Of a stretch of DNA of 7,621 nt, positions 1 to 5,176 are shown in pieces; position 1 is the stretch's first letter, and every line of letters begins with the position of its first letter. The DNA comes from Hyphomicrobiales bacterium (GTDB lineage Bacteria; Pseudomonadota; Alphaproteobacteria; Rhizobiales; HXMU1428-3). The DNA is taken from positions 1 through 7,621 of the forward strand of contig JAJFHW010000037.1 in assembly GCA_021775385.1 (NCBI GenBank), in the 5' to 3' direction. The notes under the pieces were generated by a model, which did not search any database, was not told the DNA's origin, and saw only the letters and a program-made list of their open reading frames with translations. The translations under genes were made by a program, and so were the position numbers.

Positions 1-1
1 G

Positions 2-472
2 TTTGGCGGCGGCGCAGACCTCACACCGGTGTTAGATAAGCGCCGCACCCAGGAAGATAAAGACACAGTTCGGTTTCATGAAGCAATGCAGCAATCATGT
101 GCTGGGCATGATGTGGCTGATTATGAAGCGTTGAAAAAATGGTGCGAAGAATATTTCTACCTTCACCATAGAGATGAACCACGTGGCATAGGCGGGATCT
201 TTTACGATTATCTCAATTCAGCCGATTTCAATGCAGATTTTGCTTTCACTCAATCCGTAGGTCGTGCCTTTAAAGATATCTACCCAGCATTGGTGAGAGA
301 AAATTTCAACACGCCGTGGACGGATGAAATGAGAGAAGAGCAGCTGATCAGAAGAGGGCGCTATGTTGAATATAACCTCCTCTATGATCGCGGTACTATT
401 TTCGGTTTAAAAACTGGTGGCAACGTCAATTCGATCCTCTCGTCTATGCCGCCAGTCGTGAAATGGCCTTAA
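2..472 (+). CDS. hemF: Oxygen-dependent coproporphyrinogen-III oxidase, C-terminal half (5' end outside window)
   Basis: The product oxidatively decarboxylates two propionate groups of coproporphyrinogen III to vinyl groups, giving protoporphyrinogen IX in heme synthesis. It uses O2 and acts in the cytoplasm as a homodimer in this family. The frame is open from the first bases, and 156 residues are visible, roughly the C-terminal half of a protein of about 280-300 residues. It begins in the signature FGGGADLTP. The family blocks [19 protein letters not shown] (about residues 53-72 of the visible part) and [13 protein letters not shown] follow, and it closes with the typical SMPPVVKW end. The GTG at 29 is internal to the gene and is not a start. 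No terminator-type hairpin lies directly after the stop. The next gene is 195 nt away and has its own candidate promoter, so hemF probably ends its own transcript. Family assignment is very secure. Confidence 0.96.
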   Translation, partial: FGGGADLTPVLDKRRTQEDKDTVRFHEAMQQSCAGHDVADYEALKKWCEEYFYLHHRDEPRGIGGIFYDYLNSADFNADFAFTQSVGRAFKDIYPALVRENFNTPWTDEMREEQLIRRGRYVEYNLLYDRGTIFGLKTGGNVNSILSSMPPVVKWP

Positions 473-574
473 GTCGGTATTGATAGAAATCTAAGTTTTG
501 GTAAAACAGAAGGAGCGATCATAAAGTCGTTACATAAATCGGCTACCCTTCTTCGTCGGACCTATTCAAGCTTA

Positions 575-608
575 TGCAAGTGGTTGTGTGATAAACATAA
601 CCCTTGCA
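575..608. promoter_or_regulatory. 14-bp dyad/hairpin upstream of apt
   Basis: Arms 575-589 and 595-608 pair over 14 bp around a five-base GATAA loop. There is one bulged T (581) and one G-T wobble (586/598); the outer seven positions read TGCAAG(T) against CTTGCA. No T-tract follows on either strand, so this is not a normal intrinsic terminator. The right arm overlaps the -35-like box proposed for apt (604-609). That would suit an operator, or an RNA hairpin if transcription starts further upstream. The pairing is seen directly; the regulatory role is inferred. Confidence 0.5.
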
Positions 609-631
609 AAGTGAGGACACCCCATTACAAA
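604..631 (+). promoter_or_regulatory. Candidate sigma-70 promoter for apt (weak)
   Basis: A TTGCAA box at 604-609 and a TACAAA box at 626-631 are separated by 16 nt. Each matches four of six consensus bases. Transcription would start near 638, giving a leader of about 30 nt with the Shine-Dalgarno AAGGGGG at 653-659. A second weak option lies upstream (TTGGTA at 498, CATAAA at 520). Box matches this weak arise by chance, so confidence is low. Confidence 0.28.
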
Positions 632-667
632 TGTAAAAAACATTTTCTCATTAAGGGGGCCGTTCAT

Positions 668-1204
668 ATGAATAATGAAGAACTTAAAGCGCTTGTTCGC
701 ACCATTCCTGATTATCCAAAACCAGGCATTATGTTCCGTGATGTTACAACACTCATCAGCCATGGAGAGGGCCTTCGCGCAACAATCAATAATATGACTG
801 AACCTTTTCTCGGAAAAGGAATTGATGTTGTTGTGGGCATCGAAGCCAGAGGCTTCATCCTAGGTGGTTCCATTGCTGAAAAATTAGGAGTTGGTTTTGT
901 GCCAGTGCGCAAAAAGGGAAAACTCCCTTTTGAAACAATCTCTCAAACCTATGAGCTAGAATACGGCACTGACGAACTCGAAATCCATACAGATTCAATT
1001 GAACAGGGCGCAAAAGTGCTGATAGTAGATGACCTCATCGCAACCGGCGGCACGTTAGAAGCTGCAGGCAAATTGGTAAAACAACTAGGCGGCCAAATCG
1101 TAGCCGCTGCCTTCATCGTAGATTTGCCAGACATCGGGGGTTCCAAAAAATGCGAACAACTCGGCATCCCCTGCTTTGCATTAATGGATTTTGAAGGTGA
1201 TTAA
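668..1204 (+). CDS. apt: Adenine phosphoribosyltransferase
   Basis: This enzyme joins adenine to PRPP to give AMP and pyrophosphate, a cytoplasmic purine-salvage step. It has 178 residues, a normal length for bacterial Apt. The PRPP-binding signature VLIVDDLIATGGT is at residues 117-129. The N-terminal PDYPKPGIMFRD block (14-25), the GIEARGFILG block (57-66) and the mobile-loop segment RKKGKLP (81-87) are also present. The start is the ATG at 668, eight bases after a strong AAGGGGG. The frame stays open upstream to 584, but those residues are Cys/Lys/His-rich, unlike Apt, and lack a ribosome site. Apt recovers adenine released when methylthioadenosine or 5'-deoxyadenosine is split, so its position 1.4 kb upstream of mtnA and the aldolase makes metabolic sense. 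It is separated from them by two genes and at least one terminator, so it is probably not co-transcribed with them. Confidence 0.96.
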   Translation: MNNEELKALVRTIPDYPKPGIMFRDVTTLISHGEGLRATINNMTEPFLGKGIDVVVGIEARGFILGGSIAEKLGVGFVPVRKKGKLPFETISQTYELEYGTDELEIHTDSIEQGAKVLIVDDLIATGGTLEAAGKLVKQLGGQIVAAAFIVDLPDIGGSKKCEQLGIPCFALMDFEGD

Positions 1205-1254
1205 CAGTTTCTCATACTACAGAGCATAACTCAGGGTTATCGCCGCACTCTATG

Positions 1255-1438
1255 TCATTGCCACACTCAATGTCATCCCGGGCTAGACCCGGGATCCACC
1301 GATCCTTTTTACGGATCTAATTTGTTTAAAATAGAATTATCGCCTTGATCCAATGCAATCTAAGGTCATAATTTTAGTTCCGTAGGTGCCTCACTAGATC
1401 CCGGGGCAAGCCTGGAATGACGCGGGATGTGCCATTGA
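1255..1438. repeat. 184-bp element with 44-bp imperfect inverted ends (REP/MITE-like), in the apt-yaiI gap
   Basis: This fills most of the 304-bp gap between apt and yaiI, in which no credible gene is seen. The left arm 1255-1298 and the reverse complement of the right arm 1395-1438 match at about 32 of 44 positions without gaps. The left arm contains a perfect palindrome: ATCCCGGG (1275-1282), a CTAGA loop, and CCCGGGAT (1288-1295). The right arm is a decayed copy (GATCCCGGGGCAAGCCTGGAATGAC, 1397-1421). Further small dyads such as GATCC/GGATC (1301-1305/1313-1317) lie inside. Repeats of the form TGTCATCCCGGG...CCCGGGATCC are widespread in alphaproteobacterial intergenic regions (general knowledge, not searched here). 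No coding sequence or target-site duplication was recognised. It could be two facing REP-like units or a small non-autonomous mobile element. Confidence 0.68.
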
Positions 1439-1464
1439 GAAAAGCACTAACTATATTTTATGAT
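1435..1464 (+). promoter_or_regulatory. Candidate sigma-70 promoter for yaiI
   Basis: TTGAGA (1435-1440, five of six consensus bases) and TATGAT (1459-1464, five of six) are 18 nt apart. The start point would be near 1471, about 38 nt before the gene. The -35 box overlaps the outer edge of the inverted-repeat element, so the repeat may supply part of this promoter. Confidence 0.45.
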
Positions 1465-1469
1465 AAGCC

Positions 1470-1479
1470 CTGACGTCAG
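1470..1479. promoter_or_regulatory. Perfect 10-bp palindrome CTGACGTCAG at the predicted yaiI transcription start
   Basis: CTGACGTCAG is self-complementary. It lies directly after the TATGAT box, at the predicted start of transcription and 29 bp before the yaiI start codon. An operator placed there would block transcription, but a 10-bp palindrome can occur by chance and no regulator is encoded nearby. Confidence 0.25.
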
Positions 1480-1508
1480 AAGATAAAATTTTAAAAGAAA
1501 TTAAAGTC

Positions 1509-1955
1509 ATGAAACTCTACATAGACGCAGACGCATGCCCAGTAAAAGACGAGGCCGTCAAAGTCGCTGTCCGTCACAATATGCCAATCATCTTTGTCTC
1601 AAACTCATGGATGCGCCTAGATGATCACCCGCTAGTGGAGCGAGTTATTGTTTCTGAAGGACCCGATGAAGCAGACAACTGGATTGTCGAAAATACAGAA
1701 AAAGATGATATCATCATCACGTCAGATATTCCCTTAGCCGCAAGAGCAATGGAAAAAGAAGGACGTGCGCTACGCCCAAATGGCAAGGCCTTCACGGATG
1801 ATAATATCGGAATGGCACTTGCCATGCGTGAGCTAAACCAGGAGCTACGTGAAACTGGTGAGATTAAGGGCTATAACCCCGGGTTTACTCAAAAAGACCG
1901 CTCTGATTTTCTGCAAGCCCTTGAAAATGAAATCCAGCTCATAAAGAGGCAATAA
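1509..1955 (+). CDS. yaiI: UPF0178 / YaiI-YqxD family protein
   Basis: This is a 148-residue protein, the usual length for UPF0178 (DUF188), a family compared with PIN-like nuclease folds but with no settled biochemical role. The family's N-terminal signature MKLYIDADACPVK carries Asp6 and Asp8. A GPDEADNWI block at 51-59 and TSDIPLAARA at 71-80 (Asp73) supply more conserved acidic positions. RPNGKAFTDDNIG at 89-101 is also typical. Clustered acids would suit metal binding, as in PIN-type nucleases, but this is inference. Only a weak purine-rich ribosome site (AAAAGAAATTAAAG) precedes the ATG. A candidate promoter lies upstream and a hairpin terminator begins within the stop codon, so it is probably transcribed alone. 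The neighbours do not reveal a function. Confidence 0.93.
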   Translation: MKLYIDADACPVKDEAVKVAVRHNMPIIFVSNSWMRLDDHPLVERVIVSEGPDEADNWIVENTEKDDIIITSDIPLAARAMEKEGRALRPNGKAFTDDNIGMALAMRELNQELRETGEIKGYNPGFTQKDRSDFLQALENEIQLIKRQ

Positions 1956-1979
1956 AAATAAGTCCCCTAACTTATTTTT
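1954..1979 (+). terminator. Intrinsic-type terminator of yaiI, starting inside the stop codon
   Basis: AAAAATAAGT (1954-1963) pairs perfectly over 10 bp with ACTTATTTTT (1970-1979) around a CCCCTA loop. The right arm ends in five T residues, so the U-tract is part of the stem. The left arm begins with the last two bases of the yaiI stop codon. The stem is A+T-rich and symmetric and could act on either strand. It is weaker than a G+C-rich stem. Confidence 0.55.
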
Positions 1980-2007
1980 GACAGGTCCAGCCCCTATATC
2001 TCATGAT
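1978..2007 (+). promoter_or_regulatory. Candidate promoter of the SRPBCC-mtnA-aldolase operon
   Basis: A perfect TTGACA -35 box (1978-1983) is followed after 18 nt by CATGAT (2002-2007, four of six). Its first two T residues are the last two bases of the upstream terminator, so the two signals overlap. Transcription would begin near 2014, giving a leader of roughly 50 nt. An exact -35 box in the only sizeable gap upstream of three packed genes supports it. Confidence 0.45.
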
Positions 2008-2066
2008 ATGAAACAAATAGATGAACCAACCTAGAGTACATGAATATGAAGTGATGGAGATGAGTA

Positions 2067-2555
2067 ATGTTAAAAATGGTAGGAACTGCCTGCATCGAAG
2101 CACCCGTTGATAAAACATGGCGCGTATTAGCTGATATTGAAAATATAGATCTTTGGGTCGACCCGATTTTATCTGCATCATGTAACGGCGGGCCGAATAA
2201 AGGTGTGGGCGCTGCAAGAACTTGTCAGCTAAAAGGCAATATGCAAGTTACTGAAACCTGGACAGAATGGGACGAGGGAAAAAGCTTCACATATGTTACA
2301 TATGATGTCCCTATGGCGAAGTTTGCTAAAAACAAATGGTCAGTAGAAGAGATCGGTGGCAAAACCCTCTTAAAGTCTGAAGCGGAAATTACTTTTAAAG
2401 GTGGCATCTTCGGAAGAGTGTTAGAGCCCATCATGGCCTTAATTTCTAAGAAGATGAGCGCCGACGCAATGGCGGGAATTAAACATCTGGTAGAAACCGG
2501 CACTCCTTACCAAGGTGAAGTTTCAAAACTGCCTCGTGCAGCAATAACCTGTTAA
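2067..2555 (+). CDS. SRPBCC (START/polyketide cyclase-like) family protein
   Basis: This 162-residue soluble protein has the hallmarks of the SRPBCC helix-grip fold, which encloses a hydrophobic ligand pocket. The start 'ACIEAPVDKTWRVLADIENIDLW' pattern (residues 8-30) is the typical first strand plus helices. Alternating beta strands follow (TCQLKGNMQVTETWTEWDEGKSFTYVTY region), and a long C-terminal helix spans about 125-145. No signal peptide is seen. The ATG at 2067 follows GGAGA (2056-2060) by six bases. The fold covers cyclases, lipid-transfer proteins, hydroxylase domains and CoxG-like proteins, so substrate and activity cannot be read from the sequence. It ends 18 nt before mtnA and is probably co-transcribed with it. 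Whether it handles a methylthio or aldehyde product of that pathway is speculation. Confidence 0.85.
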   Translation: MLKMVGTACIEAPVDKTWRVLADIENIDLWVDPILSASCNGGPNKGVGAARTCQLKGNMQVTETWTEWDEGKSFTYVTYDVPMAKFAKNKWSVEEIGGKTLLKSEAEITFKGGIFGRVLEPIMALISKKMSADAMAGIKHLVETGTPYQGEVSKLPRAAITC

Positions 2556-2573
2556 AACAAAAGGAACTTCCTC

Positions 2574-3683
2574 ATGCGCATTAATGGCATTGAAAAACAA
2601 ACCATCTGGCTCAATGAAGATGGCTGGTCAGTAGATATAATCGACCAAACAGCTCTGCCGCATAAATTTGTAGTCGTAAATCTTAAAACATTAGATGACG
2701 CAGCCTATGCCATTCAAGCCATGTTGGTTAGAGGGGCACCATTAATCGGCGCTACCGCTGCTTTCGGTCTATGCTTAGCACTTAAAGATGATGCATCAGA
2801 CGACGCCATGTCCAAGGCCTGTGACTACCTAAATGAACAGCGCCCAACAGCTGTAAATTTGCGCTGGGCGCTTGACGAAATGAGGAACCATCTAAGTCCA
2901 TTAGCATCAGATGCCCGTTTAGAGGCCGCCTACAAAAAAGCTGCTGAAATTGTCGCAGATGATATCGAGACAAATAGATTAATTGGCGTGCACGGCCTGG
3001 AATTAATCAAAAACATCGCTTCAAAAAAAGCGCCCGGTGAGACAATCAATGTCCTCACTCATTGCAACGCAGGCTGGCTAGCAACAACACAGTGGGGCAC
3101 AGCAACATCACCAGTTTATCATGCAGCCAAAGCAGGCATTCCAGTTCATGTTTGGGTTGATGAAACAAGACCAAGAAATCAGGGCGCCAGTCTAACCGCT
3201 TATGAATTAGGCCATGAAGAAATCCCCCATACAATTATTGTCGACAATGCAGGCGGTCACCTCATGCAACATGGCAAAGTCGATCTCTGCATTGTCGGCA
3301 CAGACAGAACGGCCGCAAACGGAGATGTTTGCAATAAAATCGGTACCTATCTTAAAGCATTGGCAGCGCACGATAATAACATTCCCTTTTATGTGGCACT
3401 TCCAAGTACTACCATCGATTGGAACTTAAACAGCGGTTTCGATATCCCTATCGAAGAACGAGGCCAGGAAGAAGTTTTATCAATGACAGGTCGTCTTAGC
3501 GGCAGTACAAAAGGTGATGTGGTGACAATAGATATTGCAGCATCTGGTAGCCCCGCAGCCAATCCGGCATTTGATGTAACACCCGCTAAATACGTAAGCG
3601 GTCTGATCACTGAAAAGGGCATAGTCGAGGCAACCAGCGTAGGGTTAGTGCAATTAAAAACGGAACTTGAAAATGTCGCCTAA
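2574..3683 (+). CDS. mtnA: S-methyl-5-thioribose-1-phosphate isomerase
   Basis: The enzyme converts 5-methylthioribose-1-phosphate to 5-methylthioribulose-1-phosphate. MtnA proteins in shunt organisms also isomerise 5-deoxyribose-1-phosphate. It has 369 residues, a full family length, and belongs to the eIF2B-alpha/beta/delta-like fold. RGAPLIG is at 53-59, and THCNAG at 162-167 holds the catalytic Cys164. VDETRPRNQGASLTAYEL is at 195-212, and GTDRTAANGDVCNKIGTY at 242-259 holds the catalytic Asp244. The Cys-Asp spacing of 80 equals that of the B. subtilis enzyme (Cys160/Asp240 from memory), which separates it from regulatory eIF2B paralogs. AAGGAA (2561-2566) sits seven bases before the ATG. 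It lies 18 nt after the SRPBCC gene and overlaps the aldolase by 11 nt, so isomerase and aldolase are likely translationally coupled. Confidence 0.97.
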   Translation: MRINGIEKQTIWLNEDGWSVDIIDQTALPHKFVVVNLKTLDDAAYAIQAMLVRGAPLIGATAAFGLCLALKDDASDDAMSKACDYLNEQRPTAVNLRWALDEMRNHLSPLASDARLEAAYKKAAEIVADDIETNRLIGVHGLELIKNIASKKAPGETINVLTHCNAGWLATTQWGTATSPVYHAAKAGIPVHVWVDETRPRNQGASLTAYELGHEEIPHTIIVDNAGGHLMQHGKVDLCIVGTDRTAANGDVCNKIGTYLKALAAHDNNIPFYVALPSTTIDWNLNSGFDIPIEERGQEEVLSMTGRLSGSTKGDVVTIDIAASGSPAANPAFDVTPAKYVSGLITEKGIVEATSVGLVQLKTELENVA

Positions 3684-4398
3684 GCCCAAAAAATCTGATG
3701 ACCAAAAAATGCCAAAAACTCAAAAGAAACTGGCAAAAGAGATCATAAAGCACGCCCTTTATATGAAAGCTAAAGGCTTAACGCCAGGGCACTCTGGGAA
3801 TATCTCAGCTAGGCTTTCTGCTGAAACCCCAACGGAGCAGCTCTCATTTCTCATCACACCAACCGGTGTGCTCTATGAGAGCTTAAAGCCAAGAGACATA
3901 GTACTAGTCATCCATGATGAAACGACAGGAAAAACTACTTGGGATGAAAAGGGCCTGGAACCTTCAAGTGAATGGCAATTTCACTTAAGCGCTTATCAGG
4001 CCAATAGAGACGTGAAAGCTTTGGTGCACACTCATTCAAATTTCGCAACAACAATTGCTTGCGCTAATTTAGAAATACCTAGTTTTCATTATATGGTCGC
4101 TGCAGCAGGCGGCAAAATCATCCCTCTTGTTCCTTATGCGATTTTCGGCTCAAAGAAATTATCTGATGGTGTGGCCAAAGCTTTCAATAATCACAAAGCA
4201 TGCCTCATGGCACATCATGGTCAGTTAACAGGCGAAAGAAACTTAGCCAAAGCTATGGAACTCACTGAAATTGTCGAGGACCTCGCCAAACAATTCTGGG
4301 CCCTCAAGCAACTAGGCGAGCCAACATTATTAAGTGACCGACAAATGAACGAAGTCATTAAAAAGTTCCAAACTTACGGCCAGCAGAATATTCAGTAG
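3673..4398 (+). CDS. ald2: FucA-like class II aldolase, probable 5-methylthioribulose/5-deoxyribulose-1-phosphate aldolase (Ald2-like)
   Basis: The predicted zinc aldolase has 241 residues. By context it cleaves 5-methylthioribulose-1-phosphate to DHAP and (methylthio)acetaldehyde, or 5-deoxyribulose-1-phosphate to DHAP and acetaldehyde. It aligns along its length with E. coli L-fuculose-1-phosphate aldolase at one offset of 27: Glu100 in PSSEWQFH (FucA Glu73), zinc ligands His119 and His121 in VHTH (92, 94), Tyr140 in HYMVAAAGG (113) and His182 in AHHG (155). GHSGNIS at 39-45 and TPTG at 62-65 fit the phosphate site. About 27 extra Lys-rich residues precede the core. The ATG at 3673 follows GGAA by seven bases and overlaps the mtnA stop; a TTG two codons upstream is less likely. 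The related dehydratase MtnB is the alternative, but the full FucA residue set and the absence of mtnC/mtnD nearby favour an aldolase. Gene symbol is by analogy. Confidence 0.8.
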   Translation: MSPKPKKSDDQKMPKTQKKLAKEIIKHALYMKAKGLTPGHSGNISARLSAETPTEQLSFLITPTGVLYESLKPRDIVLVIHDETTGKTTWDEKGLEPSSEWQFHLSAYQANRDVKALVHTHSNFATTIACANLEIPSFHYMVAAAGGKIIPLVPYAIFGSKKLSDGVAKAFNNHKACLMAHHGQLTGERNLAKAMELTEIVEDLAKQFWALKQLGEPTLLSDRQMNEVIKKFQTYGQQNIQ

Positions 4399-4481
4399 AA
4401 TAGAGAAAAAAACAACTAGGATGTATCAGAGAATATTGAAGTTATAAAATACACTTCTGAATTATTTTAACGAAGAAGGGA

Positions 4482-4500
4482 GTGCTCTACTTTAGAGCAC
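4482..4500. terminator. Perfect 8-bp hairpin after the aldolase gene
   Basis: GTGCTCTA (4482-4489) pairs perfectly with TAGAGCAC (4493-4500) around CTT. It starts 84 nt after the aldolase stop. No T-tract follows on the plus strand, so it may act as a 3'-end stabiliser or Rho-linked pause rather than as an intrinsic terminator. The 80 bp before it are A+T-rich and show no gene. Confidence 0.35.
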
Positions 4501-4548
4501 GGACATGGTACCAGCGCGGTTGCTTGTGGGCATCTGAAGCAAAAAAAA

Positions 4549-4606
4549 TCTGCCCGGCAGAGAAGATCAGCCCGAACGGAGTGTAGCGAGTACGGATAAG
4601 CTGATC
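4549..4606. other. Structured intergenic segment between convergent operons
   Basis: Part of the 283-bp gap 4399-4681, which has no convincing open frame. TCTGC/GCAGA (4549-4553/4557-4561) forms a tight hairpin. GATCAGC (4565-4571) pairs perfectly with GCTGATC (4600-4606), with an inner CCG/CGG pair (4572-4574/4593-4595), giving a long stem-loop. The segment is visibly richer in G+C than its flanks. It could be a compound terminator, a repeated intergenic element or a small RNA. It matches no RNA family I recognise, and tRNA features are absent. Confidence 0.35.
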
Positions 4607-4620
4607 GCAAAGAAAACGCC

Positions 4621-4655
4621 GCCCGTCGGAGGGCTTTTCGCTTTTTCAGCGAAAA
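4621..4655. terminator. Probable bidirectional terminator between convergent operons
   Basis: GCCC (4621-4624) and GGGC (4631-4634) form a short G+C stem followed at once by TTTT on the plus strand, an intrinsic-terminator layout for the mtnA-aldolase transcript. It abuts a second perfect 8-bp hairpin, TTTTCGCT (4635-4642) / AGCGAAAA (4648-4655), which a minus-strand transcript reaches first after the MaoC stop at 4682. The two share the T-run, so they probably compete or serve opposite strands. Confidence 0.5.
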
Positions 4656-4681
4656 AACGCTCGTGAGACAATGGAAAGCAA

Positions 4682-5176
4682 TTAGTTGCTTTCCATCAGA
4701 ACTATATTGCGCTCAACGAAAACAATGCCATCAAACTCCATAACCCGTTCACCATGTTGATTCTTAGCTCGGTTGTGAATAAACAAAATCCCCCATTCAG
4801 GGCGACTATTCGTAGTGCGTTTATTCGTGATTTCACATTCATATGAAATGACATCGCCAGCCAAAACAGGTTTTAGCCATTTCATATTTTTAAACCCAGG
4901 AGAAGGCCCCATTTTAGCAACCGGCTCCCCAAGGGCAAGGCGGTCCTCAGCCAGTTGTTGTAGCGTCCGGCACATGCAATGCATCCAAAGGGCACTCACT
5001 TGCCAGCCAGAGGCAGCAAGTGCGCCATATGGGCCATTGGCCGCAGCCTCTTCATCAAGATGGAAGGGAAGCGGGTCGTAAATCTCAGAATAGCTCTTGA
5101 TCAACTCAGCCGTGAACTTAAAATCACCAAGTTCAAAAATTTCACTAACTTCTATTTCTTCAAAATAAAAACTCAT
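4682..5176 (-). CDS. MaoC-like hot-dog dehydratase (second of a tandem pair)
   Basis: This is a 164-residue single hot-dog domain protein of the MaoC / (R)-specific enoyl-CoA hydratase type, a group that adds water to or removes it from acyl-CoA double bonds. The catalytic Asp-x4-His dyad is present as Asp34 and His39 in YDPLPFHLDE, using the alphaproteobacterial 'YDPxPxH' variant rather than GDxNPxH. AASGWQ (54-59) follows on the hot-dog helix, and WLKPVLAGDVISYECEI (about 100-116) is the usual strand block. The ATG overlaps the stop of the upstream MaoC gene as ATGA and has a near-perfect AGGAGGT five bases away, so the pair is translationally coupled. The true substrate is unknown, and no acyl-CoA dehydrogenase, ligase or PHA gene lies nearby. 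The family call is firm; the reaction is inferred. Confidence 0.88.
   Translation of the reverse strand: MSFYFEEIEVSEIFELGDFKFTAELIKSYSEIYDPLPFHLDEEAAANGPYGALAASGWQVSALWMHCMCRTLQQLAEDRLALGEPVAKMGPSPGFKNMKWLKPVLAGDVISYECEITNKRTTNSRPEWGILFIHNRAKNQHGERVMEFDGIVFVERNIVLMESN

Noticed and set aside
584..667. Upstream extension of apt to the GTG at 584
   Set aside because: The added residues are unlike any Apt N-terminus, no ribosome site precedes 584, and the region overlaps the 575-608 dyad. The ATG at 668 has a strong Shine-Dalgarno.
712..1167. Minus-strand open frames opposite apt
   Set aside because: Antisense shadows of a conserved coding sequence with low-complexity Ser/Pro-rich translations.
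1972..2217. Minus-strand frame of 81 codons across the operon promoter and SRPBCC start
   Set aside because: No recognisable motifs or ribosome site, and it overlaps the terminator, promoter and a real gene start.
3214..3622. Open frames on both strands inside mtnA
   Set aside because: They overlap a clearly functional gene, show no family motifs and lack ribosome sites.
3667..3672. TTG at 3667 as start of the aldolase gene
   Set aside because: The ATG at 3673 is only two codons later, is correctly spaced from GGAA, and gives the same protein.
4514..4543. Short plus-strand reading frame starting at ATGGTACC in the convergent gap
   Set aside because: Only about ten codons, no ribosome site, and it lies inside structured non-coding DNA.
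4480..4620. tRNA gene suggested by a TAGAGCAC string
   Set aside because: No T-loop GTTC motif, no matching acceptor or anticodon stems; TAGAGCAC is simply one arm of a perfect hairpin.
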